A DNA stretch of 64,000 nucleotides, taken from the NCBI RefSeq assembly GCF_004362515.1, contig NZ_SNXU01000001.1:5518001-5582000 (forward strand). Reading direction: 5' to 3'. Below the pieces are notes generated by a model. The model was not told the DNA's origin, did not search any database, and saw only the letters and a list, made by a program, of their open reading frames with translations. Source of the DNA: Actinokineospora alba (GTDB taxonomy: Bacteria > Actinomycetota > Actinomycetes > Mycobacteriales > Pseudonocardiaceae). The stretch's first letter is position 1, and each line of letters begins with the position of its first letter. Below are positions 8,264 to 16,708 of the stretch, piece by piece. A program made the translations under genes and the position numbers.

Positions 8264-8629
8264 TCAGTTCGCGGTCTCGGCCGCTTCGCGCAGCCAGGCG
8301 GCGACCTCGTCGTCGAGGTCGGCGAGGTCGTGGATCTCAAGGTGGTGCATCCAGTGCCCGGGCGCCGGGTTCACCACCTCCTTGAACCGCGCGGAGTCCA
8401 CCTGCCTGTCCAGTGCGATCGACAGCACCACCTCGGCGTCCGGTTTCGCGAGGTAGCGGCCGGGCAGCCACAGGTAGGCGAATCCTCTCGAGCGGCGGAA
8501 AGCTATCTGGCTGCGGCTGACGCGAACGGTGAACGGGCCGAACGCGGCGACGATCGAGCAGGTGCGCTGGAACACCGCCGCCGCGAACGGGTGGCCCGCG
8601 AGGAACTCCTCGAGCGTCATGCCCTCCAT
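8264..8629 (-). CDS. DUF5655 protein
   Basis: A protein of 121 aa matching the DUF5655 pattern: VRVSRSQIAFRRSRGFAYLW, VVLSIALDRQ, then RFKEVVNPAPGHWMHHLE. The fold and function are unknown; the domain is often found alone in actinobacteria. A second ATG three codons in (MTLEEF) could be the real start. It sits between the SQR-like gene and the dienelactone hydrolase gene in one leftward transcription unit. Confidence 0.7.
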   Translation of the reverse strand: MEGMTLEEFLAGHPFAAAVFQRTCSIVAAFGPFTVRVSRSQIAFRRSRGFAYLWLPGRYLAKPDAEVVLSIALDRQVDSARFKEVVNPAPGHWMHHLEIHDLADLDDEVAAWLREAAETAN

Positions 8630-8638
8630 GGTGGCTGG

Positions 8639-9901
8639 TCAGCGGGCCAGTGTCCGGGCGCCGACGCGCAGCGCCACCTCCATCGCCCGCCAGCCCAGGC
8701 CCGAGTGGAACGGCAGGCCGCGGCGGAACCGCATCGGCAGGTAGAGGCCGAGGGCCTTCTTGCCCAGCCGCCAGATGGGGCTGGTGCCGACCCGGTAGGC
8801 GTCGGCCTGGTCCTGGTTCACCGCGACCGGGGCCGACGGGTCGCCGGTCTCGATGAGCGGCACCTGCGCGAAGGTGGCTTTGTCGAACATCTCCATCACG
8901 CACATGCCGGTCGGGCTGAACGCGTCGGCGGGGGCGGTGCCGCGGATCTCCGCGGCGATCGCCCCGGCGGCGGCGTCGGCCTGCAGGAACGCCAGGAACG
9001 CCTGTTTGACGGGGAAGTCGCCGGCGTCGCCGGGCGCGAAGATCTCGGGGTGGTCGACGAGCGCGCGGCTCGCTGGGTCGCAGGTGAGGAATCCGCGGTC
9101 GTCGGCGGCCAATCCCTCGTAGCGCACGGAAGCGACGTAGGGCGGGAACGCGACGAGCAGGTCGTAGTACTCCTCGGTTCCGCCCTCGAAGAGCAGTTCC
9201 GACTCCCCCACCTTGGTCACGACCGCACCTGTGCGGCCGTCGACGTCACGGTCGGCGAACTCCGCGGTGACCACCTCGTGCAGCCGCGGGCCGAACGCCT
9301 GGACGAACGTGTGCTCATAGGTGCGGAACACCACTTCGACCTGGTGGCGGACGTCGCGGCGGCGCAGCCAGGTGTCGAGCATGAAGGCGAGTTCGTAGAG
9401 CGGTCCGGCGCACTTGTTGCCGGGCGGCACCAGGAACACCACCCGCTGTTGCCTGCCGTACCGGGCGTCGGCCACGGCCCACTGCAGCGCCTCACCGAGG
9501 CGGTGCAGCTGCCCCGACGTCCACACCTGGTAGGCGTGCTCGGCGAGGCCCGGCACCTCCTCGGGCGCCATGGCCGCGCCGGTGGCGATCACCAGCCGGT
9601 CGTAGTGCAGTGGCAGGCCCGTGGTCAGGTGTACCCGGCCACCCGCGACGTCGACGTCCGTCACGGTGCCGATCCGGTGCCGGATGTCCCTGCGCGCCAT
9701 GGCTTTGGCGAGTGGGATGTGCAGCGGGGCCTCGGCGGCGCCGAAGGGCAGGTAGATGGTGTTGGGCTTGAACAGGAAGTCGTCGCGGTCGGACACCACG
9801 GTGGTGGCGACCTGGTCGTCGGTGAGCTGGGCGGCGAGTTGGAAGGCCGTCTCCAACCCGGCGAAGCCCGCGCCGAGCACGACGACATCTTTCGGGGCCA
9901 T
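8639..9901 (-). CDS. Sulfide:quinone oxidoreductase-like FAD protein
   Basis: A protein of 420 aa of the two-dinucleotide-binding flavoprotein class. The FAD-binding GxGxxG is GAGFAGLE (residues 10-17) and the second flavin motif is PEIFAPGDAGDFP near residue 288. Two cysteines in conserved blocks, Cys164 (GNKCAGPLYE) and Cys334 (PTGMCVMEMF), correspond to the redox cysteines of sulfide:quinone reductases, so oxidation of sulfide or persulfide with electron transfer to menaquinone is likely. The C-terminus should attach to the membrane surface. AAGGAG precedes the ATG at 9901. It heads a three-gene leftward unit, with a GGGACCGTCGCCCC site upstream. Confidence 0.78.
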   Translation of the reverse strand: MAPKDVVVLGAGFAGLETAFQLAAQLTDDQVATTVVSDRDDFLFKPNTIYLPFGAAEAPLHIPLAKAMARRDIRHRIGTVTDVDVAGGRVHLTTGLPLHYDRLVIATGAAMAPEEVPGLAEHAYQVWTSGQLHRLGEALQWAVADARYGRQQRVVFLVPPGNKCAGPLYELAFMLDTWLRRRDVRHQVEVVFRTYEHTFVQAFGPRLHEVVTAEFADRDVDGRTGAVVTKVGESELLFEGGTEEYYDLLVAFPPYVASVRYEGLAADDRGFLTCDPASRALVDHPEIFAPGDAGDFPVKQAFLAFLQADAAAGAIAAEIRGTAPADAFSPTGMCVMEMFDKATFAQVPLIETGDPSAPVAVNQDQADAYRVGTSPIWRLGKKALGLYLPMRFRRGLPFHSGLGWRAMEVALRVGARTLAR

Positions 9902-10013
9902 GGGAACTCCTTGGCGTCTGGGGAACCGCGCCTGTCCCCTGATCGAAGTCGCCACGCGGGCCGCGGGGTCAGCGCCGAACGTCCCGTGACGAAGGGGACA
10001 AGAACCCGCCTGA

Positions 10014-10032
10014 GCCGGGACCGTCGCCCCTC
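10014..10032. promoter_or_regulatory. Candidate DevR (DosR) site
   Basis: GCCGGGACCGTCGCCCCTC is almost the same as the site at 21112 (GACGGGACCTTCGCCCCTC). It lies between the SQR-like gene (113 bases away) and the SDR gene (55 bases away). Confidence 0.5.
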
Positions 10033-10086
10033 CCCGCGAAGGGGCGGACCTCGCATCGTCGGGGGAACACCCACGAAGGGACTGCC

Positions 10087-10845
10087 ATGATCGACTATGA
10101 ACTCGGCGACAAGGTCGCCGTCATCACCGGCGGCGCCTCCGGAATCGGCCGGGCGTGCGCGCACGCCATGGCTCGCTCCGGCGCCGACGTCTCGATCTGG
10201 GATCTCGACCAGGACGCCATCGACGACACGCTCAAGGAACTGGCCCGCTACGGCCACCGGACCCACGGTGTGGTCGTCGATGTCGCCGACAGCGCGGCCG
10301 TGGACCAGGCGATGGCCGACGTTGTGGCCACGCTGGGCCGAGTCGACATCGCCGTGTGCAACGCGGGGATCGGCGGCGAGGCGAGCCCATCGGGCGACTA
10401 CAGCGACGAGGGCTGGCACCAGGTCATCGGGATCAACCTCGACGGCGTGTTCTTCACGCAGCGCGCGGCGATCCGTGCGATGCGTGAGAGCGGCGGCGGG
10501 TCGATCGTGAACATGGCTTCGATCCTCGGCCAGGTCGGCTTTCCCACCGCGAGCGCCTACACCGCCGCGAAACACGGTGTCGTGGGCATGACCCAGGTGG
10601 CGGCGTGGGAGCACGCGGCCGACGGGATCCGCGTCAACTCCGTGGGCCCGGCGTTCATCCGGACGCCGCTGCTGACCAAGCACCTCGACGAGGCCACACT
10701 CGACGCCTTGGCGGCCCAGCACGCGCTCGGGCGCATCGGCGCGCCCGAGGAGGTAGCCGAGCTGGTGACCTGGCTGGCCAGCGACGCGGCGTCCTTCGCC
10801 ACTGGCACGTACTACCCGATCGACGGCGGCTTCCTCGCCAAGTAG
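10087..10845 (+). CDS. Short-chain dehydrogenase/reductase
   Basis: A protein of 252 aa, a classical SDR. The cofactor motif is TGGASGIG (residues 14-21), followed by CNAG at 91-94 and catalytic Ser145, Tyr158 and Lys162. Asp39 and Asp41 after the second strand favour NAD(H). The substrate cannot be told from sequence; FabG-like oxoacyl reductases and sugar or alcohol dehydrogenases share this layout. It is monocistronic, with a GGGACCGTCGCCCC site 55 bases upstream, so probably in the dormancy regulon. Confidence 0.82.
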   Translation: MIDYELGDKVAVITGGASGIGRACAHAMARSGADVSIWDLDQDAIDDTLKELARYGHRTHGVVVDVADSAAVDQAMADVVATLGRVDIAVCNAGIGGEASPSGDYSDEGWHQVIGINLDGVFFTQRAAIRAMRESGGGSIVNMASILGQVGFPTASAYTAAKHGVVGMTQVAAWEHAADGIRVNSVGPAFIRTPLLTKHLDEATLDALAAQHALGRIGAPEEVAELVTWLASDAASFATGTYYPIDGGFLAK

Positions 10846-11074
10846 CCCGGGACGGGCGCAGACTTCCGCCACCGTGCGGTCGAGACCATCGACTCTGTGG
10901 CGCACCGGCGCGGTGGCGAAGCCTTGGAAGTACCGGGAGTTGATCCCGGTCCCCGGCCCGAGAGCGGACCGGCGTGGTGCCGCGGCACGCACGCCCGGAC
11001 CGTCCCGTCGCTCCCCCACGACGGGCGTCTCCGTCTCTCGGGCCGGTGCGGACACCCAGACAGGAGCAACAACC

Positions 11075-11536
11075 GTGGACACTGCCAGCCGTGAACACAG
11101 GATCGTCGTCGGCATCGATGGGTCGCCGCGCAGCCGGGCGGCGCTGCGGTGGGCGATGGAGGAAGCGCGTGGCCACACCGCGGTCGTGCGGGCGGTGGAG
11201 CTGACCGCGCCGTCACCGGAGAGACTTGTCCCGGCCGCCGCGATGGGTCTCAACCCCTATGGCGGCCCGCCGCGGCCGCGGGAGCGCACCGACGCGCAGC
11301 GTCTCGCCGACCTGGTTGCCGAGACCGCCGCTCAGGTCGACCACGCGCCGCCGGTCGTCGACACGGTCGTGCCGGGGCACCGCGGCCGTGAACTCGCCCG
11401 CATCGCCGAGGACGCGGACCTGCTGGTCATCGGCGCCCACCACCACCCCACGCACGTCAGTACCGGGGTCGGGGCGTTCGCCGCGGACCTGTTGCGGCAC
11501 GCGACCTGCCCGGTCGTGATCGTCCCCGCCGTTTGA
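11075..11536 (+). CDS. Universal stress protein, single domain
   Basis: A protein of 153 aa with the USP start IVVGIDGSPRSRAALRWA and the closing strand CPVVIVP. The ATP-binding GxxGxGxxS loop is modified: the region reads VIGAHHHPTHVSTGVGAF, so nucleotide binding is uncertain. The GTG at 11075 is chosen because CAGGAGC lies just before it; the open frame extends further back through non-coding-like sequence. A partial GGACCGTCCC site is at about 10995-11009. A strong hairpin terminator follows. Confidence 0.78.
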   Translation: MDTASREHRIVVGIDGSPRSRAALRWAMEEARGHTAVVRAVELTAPSPERLVPAAAMGLNPYGGPPRPRERTDAQRLADLVAETAAQVDHAPPVVDTVVPGHRGRELARIAEDADLLVIGAHHHPTHVSTGVGAFAADLLRHATCPVVIVPAV

Positions 11537-11548
11537 GCCCCGCACAGC

Positions 11549-11582
11549 TGTGGGCGGGACCCGTACGCGGGTCCCGCCCACA
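11549..11582. terminator. Hairpin between convergent USP genes
   Basis: A perfect 15-bp stem (TGTGGGCGGGACCCG) with a TACG loop. It is placed exactly between the convergent genes ending at 11536 and 11594, so it can serve both strands. No U-tract, as is usual in high-GC actinobacteria. Confidence 0.7.
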
Positions 11583-11593
11583 AGCCTTTCCCG

Positions 11594-12055
11594 CTACAGC
11601 AGTGGCCCGGGCAGCGCCGGCTCCGCCATGGGGGCAGTGGCGGTTTCGCGGACGGCCATGGTGTTCGGCACGACGACCACCGGGCAACCGGCGAACCGCA
11701 CGCAGTACGCGGTCACCGAGCCGAGCAGGACCGACACGATCCGCCCGACACCGTGGCTGCCGACCACGAGCATCGCCGCGTCGGCGGCGTCGGCCACGAG
11801 GACCTTGCCCGGCGCGCCCGTGCGGTAGACGTGGGACAGGGCGACGCCGGGCCGGTGCCGTCCCACTGTGTCGATCTGTTCGGCGATGCCCTCGACGAAG
11901 TAACCGGGGGCATCCTGCGGCGCGGCGGTCACCGCGCGCACCGGGCACCCGCGCCGGGCGGCTTCCTCGACCGCCCACGACAGTGCCGCGGCGGCGGTCG
12001 GCGACCCGTCGACGCCGACCACGATGGTCTGGGTGTGCTGTCCTTGCGGCATCAT
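11594..12055 (-). CDS. Universal stress protein, single domain
   Basis: A protein of 153 aa starting MMPQGQHTQ. USP signature strand IVVGVDGSPTAAAALSWAV, and the nucleotide loop is intact: VVGSHGVGRIVSVLLGSVT, the G-x2-G-x9-G-S/T pattern of ATP-binding USPs. CPVVVVPN follows. USPs of this class bind ATP and help cells survive hypoxia or growth arrest. The start overlaps the stop of the DUF1918 gene (ATGA), so the two are co-translated. Confidence 0.82.
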   Translation of the reverse strand: MMPQGQHTQTIVVGVDGSPTAAAALSWAVEEAARRGCPVRAVTAAPQDAPGYFVEGIAEQIDTVGRHRPGVALSHVYRTGAPGKVLVADAADAAMLVVGSHGVGRIVSVLLGSVTAYCVRFAGCPVVVVPNTMAVRETATAPMAEPALPGPLL

Positions 12056-12333
12056 GACTCCTCCGGCCGGTGAACTGGGTGTGCGCTGATTTCCCGCTGC
12101 ACGCGGGTGAAGCGGGCGTTCGCGGCGGCGTCGGCGGCGGCGAGGTCGGCGGCGCTGACCACGTGCCCGTCGGGTCCGGGGAACACGAGCACGACGCGGT
12201 CGGTGTCGAGCCACCGCACGACGAACGGCGGTGTGCCGCCCGCGCCGCGGACCTGCTCGATGCGGCCGCGGCGGGCGTGGTGCTCGATGTCGGAGCGTTC
12301 GATGACCAGCCAGTCACCAGGTTCGGCGTGCAT
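12052..12333 (-). CDS. DUF1918 protein
   Basis: A protein of 93 aa; residues 1-60 form a DUF1918 domain (GDWLVIERSDIEHHARRGRI, then PPFVVRWLDTDRVVLVFPGP), an SH3-like small beta fold of unknown function that is frequent in actinobacteria, often near stress genes. The C-terminal tail is Ala-rich. It is first in a two-gene leftward unit with the USP at 11594-12055. The GGGACCTCGGTCTC site at 12413 lies 80 bases upstream and also faces the Acg gene. Confidence 0.72.
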   Translation of the reverse strand: MHAEPGDWLVIERSDIEHHARRGRIEQVRGAGGTPPFVVRWLDTDRVVLVFPGPDGHVVSAADLAAADAAANARFTRVQREISAHPVHRPEES

Positions 12334-12412
12334 GCGCGGTCCTCCCGTCCTGTCTCACCCATCACGGTCGTTGTCCGGCCGTGCCGTCGACAGGGCATCT
12401 GGGCCCGCCGCG

Positions 12413-12431
12413 GCGGGACCTCGGTCTCTCG
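12413..12431. promoter_or_regulatory. Candidate DevR (DosR) site
   Basis: GCGGGACCTCGGTCTCTCG: a good GGGACC arm and a GGTCTC arm. It is 64 bases before the Acg-type gene at 12495 and 80 bases before the leftward DUF1918 gene, so one site may serve both. Confidence 0.5.
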
Positions 12432-12494
12432 CCCGCACCCCGCGCGCGCCCGACAGTTGAGGTGACCGCAGACGAGTTGGTGGAGGGAAAGGTC

Positions 12495-13484
12495 ATGGCC
12501 GCAACGGATATGGACCGCGTCACCGTGAACGACGCGATCGAACTCGCCGCGAGGGCGCCCTCGGTGCACAACTCGCAGCCGTGGCGTTGGCTGATCGGGG
12601 ACGACTCGGTGCACCTGATGGCCGACTGGTCCCGCCAGGTGCCCGCCACGGACCCGCAGGGCCGGGACCTGCTGATCAGCTGCGGCGCCGCCCTGCACCA
12701 CCTGCGGGTCGCGTTCGCCGCGCTGGGTTACGCCACGTTGGTGCACCGCATCCCGAACCCGGCGACACCCGATCACCTGGCGGCCGTGGAGTTCGTCTCG
12801 GCCGAACCGTCCCGTGAGGACGTCGCACTGGCCTCGGCGATCACCCGCAGGCGCACCGACCGGCGCGCGTACTCGTCGTGGCCGGTGCCCGCCGAACTCC
12901 TTGACCTGCTGGTGGAGCGCGCGGCCCATGAGGGTGTCATCGCGATCCCGGTCACCGACACGGACGCCCGGTACCGGCTCGCGGTGGCGATGGAACTCGC
13001 CGCCGAGCGGCAGCAGCGCGACCCCGAGTACGCCGCGGAGATCGCCCAGTGGAGCGGCCGGAGCCGGGTGAGCACCGACGGCGTCCCCGCCGTCGCCGCA
13101 CCAGCGGGCAGCGAACACCACGGCGACACCCGGATGCGCACGTTCACCGGGGGCGAGCTGCGCGAATCGCCGGTGCGCCGCGGCGAACCCGACGCCGGTG
13201 AACTCATCGTGCTGGCCACGCCCGGCGACGACGCGCTGTCGCGGCTGCGCGCCGGTGAGGCGGCGAGCGCGGTGCTGCTGACCGCGACCGAACTCGGGTT
13301 GGCGAGTTGCCCGCTGTCGCAGGCGGTCGAGGTCGCCGACAGCCGGATCCTGATCCGCGACACCGTCCTCGACGGCGCCGCCATCCCCCAGCTGGTGCTG
13401 CGGGTGGGGTGGGCGCCCACTTCCGCCGAGCCGCTGCCCGCCAGTGCGCGCCGCGCGGTGGCCGACATCAGCGCGACCCTCTGA
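12495..13484 (+). CDS. Acg-family (nitroreductase-fold) protein
   Basis: A protein of 329 aa of the Acg family, relatives of M. tuberculosis Rv2032 and Rv3131, which are DosR-induced. The family signature APSVHNSQPWRW is at residues 21-32, followed by ADWSRQVPATDPQGRDLL and SCGAALHH. Acg proteins have a duplicated nitroreductase fold and bind FMN, but carry a lid over the site and may sequester flavin rather than reduce nitro-compounds. TGGAGGGAAAG precedes the ATG. The GyrI-like gene follows after 20 bases. One of five paralogues in this window. Confidence 0.85.
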   Translation: MAATDMDRVTVNDAIELAARAPSVHNSQPWRWLIGDDSVHLMADWSRQVPATDPQGRDLLISCGAALHHLRVAFAALGYATLVHRIPNPATPDHLAAVEFVSAEPSREDVALASAITRRRTDRRAYSSWPVPAELLDLLVERAAHEGVIAIPVTDTDARYRLAVAMELAAERQQRDPEYAAEIAQWSGRSRVSTDGVPAVAAPAGSEHHGDTRMRTFTGGELRESPVRRGEPDAGELIVLATPGDDALSRLRAGEAASAVLLTATELGLASCPLSQAVEVADSRILIRDTVLDGAAIPQLVLRVGWAPTSAEPLPASARRAVADISATL

Positions 13485-13504
13485 TCCTGAAGGGAACCAA
13501 CGCC

Positions 13505-13966
13505 GTGCCGTATGAGATCTCGATTCTGGAGACCCCGCCACATCTGGTGCTCAGGATGAGCCGCACGTTGCGCGCGGAGAACATGGGCGAGGACGTCGCC
13601 ATGGCGATGGCGGACCTGTACCAGCGGGCAGGGCAAGCCCACCTGCCCGTCACCGGTCCGCCCGCCATCACCTACCGCGGCGAGTTCCGCCCGGACCAGC
13701 CGATCGAGGTGGACTTCACCGTCCCCGTGGGCTCGGCCGACGACACCGCCGGGGTGATCCGGCAGGAGGCCGCCACCGTCGCCACGACCCGACACCGCGG
13801 CGCCTATGACGACATCGGCGCCGCCCACGAGGCGCTCGACGAGTGGATCCGGGCGTCGGGCAGGCACGCGGCCGGCCCAGCCACGGAGACCTACCTCGTC
13901 GGCCCGGACCAAGCCGCCGGTGTGGACGATCTCATCACCGAGGTGTCCGTCCCGGTGGACACGTAG
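13505..13966 (+). CDS. GyrI-like / AraC-type effector-binding domain protein
   Basis: A protein of 153 aa forming one GyrI-like (SHV2) domain and nothing else: strands YEISILETPPHLVLRMSR, then EVDFTVPVGSADD, then TVATTRHRGAYDDIGAAHEA and a final acidic strand. Such domains bind amphipathic small molecules or, in some cases, hydrolyse them; without a DNA-binding part it is not a regulator by itself. It starts at a GTG with AAGGGA upstream and lies 20 bases after an Acg-type gene, so the two are probably co-transcribed. Confidence 0.7.
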   Translation: MPYEISILETPPHLVLRMSRTLRAENMGEDVAMAMADLYQRAGQAHLPVTGPPAITYRGEFRPDQPIEVDFTVPVGSADDTAGVIRQEAATVATTRHRGAYDDIGAAHEALDEWIRASGRHAAGPATETYLVGPDQAAGVDDLITEVSVPVDT

Positions 13967-13986
13967 GCGACCGGTCGTCGCCCAAA

Positions 13987-14016
13987 TCGGCGCTCGCCTT
14001 CCCCGGCGGGCGCCGA
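13987..14016. terminator. Hairpin between convergent genes
   Basis: A 12-bp stem (TCGGCGCTCGCC with GGCGGGCGCCGA, one G-T pair) and a TTCCCC loop, between the GyrI-like gene end and the ABC permease gene end. Confidence 0.6.
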
Positions 14017-14037
14017 CTTGTGTGCACCGCTTGTGGT

Positions 14038-15630
14038 TCAGCCGAGGTCGCGGCGGCGGAAGCCGGCCAGGCCCGCCGCGTTCATGAGAGCGGCGATGGC
14101 GCTCAACCCGAGCAGCGGTGTGAGAGTCCAGTCCGAGCCGGGGAGTTTGGGCAGGTGGGTGAACGGCGAGAGGCCCATGACCCACTGGTCGAGCTCCAGC
14201 AGCGGGCCGAGGTCGCTGAGCACGACCACCGCCACCAGCACCACCCACCCCAGCGCCGAAATCCTTGGCAGTAAACCGAATCCGGCGACCACGACACCGA
14301 CGAGCACCCAGATCGCGGGCAGCTGCGCGAGCGCTCCGCCGAGGACCCGGCCGACCTGGCCCAGGTCGCCGACCCGGGCGCCGTGCGCGAACCCCACGCT
14401 CAGGCCCAGAACCACCATCAGGACCGTCGTCCCGCCCAGCGCGACCACCAGGTGGCTCAGCGCCCAGCGGGTGCGGCCGACCGCGGCCGCCAGCACGGGC
14501 TCGGCGCGCGACGCGGTCTCCTCGGCGCGCAGCCGCATCGCCGAGGTGATGCCGTAGGCCGCGGCGATCAGGGCGACCAACCCGAGTTCGGTGGCCAGGA
14601 ACGCGTCGGTGAGTCCCTTCTCCCCACCCAGTGCCATGACCATGTCGCGGGCGGCCGGGCTGTCGAAGAAGTCCCCGACGCTGGAGGCGATGTTGCCGAA
14701 CACAGCCCCGAGCAGCGCGAAACCCGACGCCCACGCGAGCAGCGATCCGCGCTGCAGCCGCCACGCCAGTGACAGGGGCCCACGCAGCCGCGGACCCGTG
14801 GCCGGTCCCGGGTGTTCGCGCACCAGTCCGGCGCCGAGGTCGCGCCGCGCGGCGAGCAGGTAGGCCGCTGCCACGGCGACCGCGGCGAAACCTGTGGTGA
14901 TCAGCACCACCCACCACCGGTTGCCCGCGTAGGGGCGGAACTGCTGGCCCCACCCGATCGGCGAGAGCCAGCCCACCCACCGCGGCCCGGACTCCGACGC
15001 GGTGTCGCCGACCGCGCGCAGCACGTAGACCACACCGAGCACGGCGATCGCGAACCCGCGCGCGGCTCGGGCCCGGCTGCTGACCTGGGTGGTGATGGCG
15101 GCGATCGCGGCGAACGCGATGCCCACACTGGCCCAGGAGAGTCCGAACACCAGCGATCCGTCGGCGGGGAGTCCGGCGCCCACGAGCGCGGCGGCGGTGC
15201 ACACGCCCAGGGCGACATTGGCGACAAGGGCGATGATGATGGCGGCGGTCAGCGGGGCGTGCCTGCCGACCACCGTGGCCGCGACCAGTTCCAGCCGCCC
15301 GGTCTCCTCCTCGGCGCGGGTGTGGCGGACCACGAGCAGGATCGCGAGGACGGCCACCATCACCGCGCCGCTGCCGCCGAGCTTCACCATGGCCAGCGCA
15401 CCGGCCGAGGTCGGGTCGTAGACCTTGCCGTACAGCGCGGTCAGCGACTTCGTGTGGTTGAACATCTCCGCGGCTTGCACCCGCGCCTGTTCGGTGGTGT
15501 AGAGCCCTACGGTGGCTTTCGCCGACACAGCCGCGATCGCGGCGAACACCGCGATCCACACCAGCAGCAGGACCCGGTCGCGGCGCAGCGCCAGCCGCAC
15601 CAGCGCGCCGGTGCCCGCCGGCCCGGTCAT
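14038..15630 (-). CDS. ABC transporter permease (antibiotic/lipid exporter type)
   Basis: A protein of 530 aa with about twelve hydrophobic segments in two six-helix halves, each half with a long extracytoplasmic loop after its first helix. It matches the actinobacterial ABC-2-type exporter permeases annotated as polyketide-antibiotic exporters. The ATG at 15628-15630 overlaps the ATPase gene stop, so the two are translationally coupled. The exported substrate is unknown; within a dormancy regulon, export of a lipid or stress metabolite is possible but unproven. Confidence 0.78.
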   Translation of the reverse strand: MTGPAGTGALVRLALRRDRVLLLVWIAVFAAIAAVSAKATVGLYTTEQARVQAAEMFNHTKSLTALYGKVYDPTSAGALAMVKLGGSGAVMVAVLAILLVVRHTRAEEETGRLELVAATVVGRHAPLTAAIIIALVANVALGVCTAAALVGAGLPADGSLVFGLSWASVGIAFAAIAAITTQVSSRARAARGFAIAVLGVVYVLRAVGDTASESGPRWVGWLSPIGWGQQFRPYAGNRWWVVLITTGFAAVAVAAAYLLAARRDLGAGLVREHPGPATGPRLRGPLSLAWRLQRGSLLAWASGFALLGAVFGNIASSVGDFFDSPAARDMVMALGGEKGLTDAFLATELGLVALIAAAYGITSAMRLRAEETASRAEPVLAAAVGRTRWALSHLVVALGGTTVLMVVLGLSVGFAHGARVGDLGQVGRVLGGALAQLPAIWVLVGVVVAGFGLLPRISALGWVVLVAVVVLSDLGPLLELDQWVMGLSPFTHLPKLPGSDWTLTPLLGLSAIAALMNAAGLAGFRRRDLG

Positions 15631-16541
15631 CGCGGCCCCGCCGCGGACTCGGATTCGGGCTGGTCGCCGTAGTGCCGCAGGAACAGCTCCTCCAGGGTGG
15701 GCGGCCTGCTGACCAGGCCGCGGACCCCCGCCACGGCCAGGTGCGCGAGCACGCCGTCGAGGTAGCCGGTGTCGACGTGGCAGTGGACCCGGTTGCCCTC
15801 GACCCGCAGCCCGTGCACACCCGGAAGCGTCGAGAGCCCGTCCGGGTGCCCGGCGAGGTCGGCGGTGATCGACGTCCGGGTCAGCTTGCGCAGGTCGGTC
15901 AGCGACCCGGATTCCACAGTCCGTCCTTTGCGGATGATCGTGACCCGGTCGCACACGGCTTCGACCTCGGCGAGGATGTGACTGGAGAGCAGGATCGTGC
16001 GGCCCGCGCGCCGTTCCTCGGCGACACAGCCGCGGAACTCCGCCTCCATCAGCGGGTCCAGCCCGAGGGTCGGCTCGTCGAACAGCAGCAGTTCAACGTT
16101 CGCGGCGAGCGCGGCGACGAGCGCGACCTTCTGCCGGTTGCCGGTGGAGTAGCCACGGCACTTCTTGGTGGGGTCGAGGTCGAAGCGCTCGATCAGCTCG
16201 GTCCGCCGCCGGGGGTCGGCCCCGCCGCGCAGCCTGCCGAGCAGGTCGATCACCTCGCCGCCGGTCAGGTCGGGCCACAGGGTGACGTCACCGGGCACGT
16301 ACGCCAGCCTTCGGTGCAGCTCGACCGCGTCGCGCCACGGGTCCGCGCCGAGGACGGTGGCTCGTCCCCCGTTTGACCGGAGCAGGCCGAGCAGCACGCG
16401 CAGGGCGGTGGTCTTCCCGGCGCCGTTCGGCCCCAGGAACCCGTGGACCTCACCGGTGCGGACCTCAAGGTCCATCCCGTCGAGGGCGCGGGTGCGGCCG
16501 AAGGACTTGACCAGTGACTCCGTCTGGATCGCAGTAGTCAT
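15627..16541 (-). CDS. ABC transporter ATP-binding protein
   Basis: A protein of 304 aa. Walker A is GPNGAGKTT (residues 37-45), Walker B LLLFDEPTLGLDP, and the switch His is in ILLSSHILAE. The signature motif is YSTGNRQKVAL instead of LSGGQ, a change typical of this exporter subfamily. The C-terminal 90 residues form the extra regulatory domain of drug-export ATPases. It pairs with the permease that overlaps its end. A near-perfect AAGGACCTTAGGTCCC site lies 34 bases in front of the ATG, close enough to the promoter for direct control by DevR. Confidence 0.85.
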   Translation of the reverse strand: MTTAIQTESLVKSFGRTRALDGMDLEVRTGEVHGFLGPNGAGKTTALRVLLGLLRSNGGRATVLGADPWRDAVELHRRLAYVPGDVTLWPDLTGGEVIDLLGRLRGGADPRRRTELIERFDLDPTKKCRGYSTGNRQKVALVAALAANVELLLFDEPTLGLDPLMEAEFRGCVAEERRAGRTILLSSHILAEVEAVCDRVTIIRKGRTVESGSLTDLRKLTRTSITADLAGHPDGLSTLPGVHGLRVEGNRVHCHVDTGYLDGVLAHLAVAGVRGLVSRPPTLEELFLRHYGDQPESESAAGPR

Positions 16542-16574
16542 GGCGCCACACTGCGCCCGCGCGACCCGGTGGTG

Positions 16575-16592
16575 AAGGACCTTAGGTCCCAG
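16575..16592. promoter_or_regulatory. Candidate DevR (DosR) site, strong
   Basis: AAGGACCTTAGGTCCCAG: arms GGACC / GGTCC around TTA, near-palindromic. 34 bases upstream of the ABC ATPase gene (leftward). Confidence 0.6.
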
Positions 16593-16635
16593 CACCGGCA
16601 TCCGAAGGGCTCATCGGTCGAACGGCACTGTCGGG

Positions 16636-16652
16636 GTGGGACCTAGGCGACT
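16636..16652. promoter_or_regulatory. Candidate DevR (DosR) site
   Basis: GTGGGACCTAGGCGACT: one good GGGACC arm, a weak second arm. 57 bases before the GerMN lipoprotein gene; forms a pair with the site at 16575. Confidence 0.45.
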
Positions 16653-16708
16653 GTGCACCCCAGCCGGTGACGGTGTCCGATCAGGTCAACTGACCATGGA
16701 GGCTTCAC

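Noticed and set aside
8251..8264. GTCCTTCGGAC as an operator
   Set aside because: Arms are short and imperfect, and it lies inside an operon between co-directional genes.
11549..11582. GGGACCCG-TACG-CGGGTCCC looks like a DevR box
   Set aside because: It is a 15-bp perfect hairpin placed exactly between two convergent gene ends, with no start codon nearby; a terminator explains it better.
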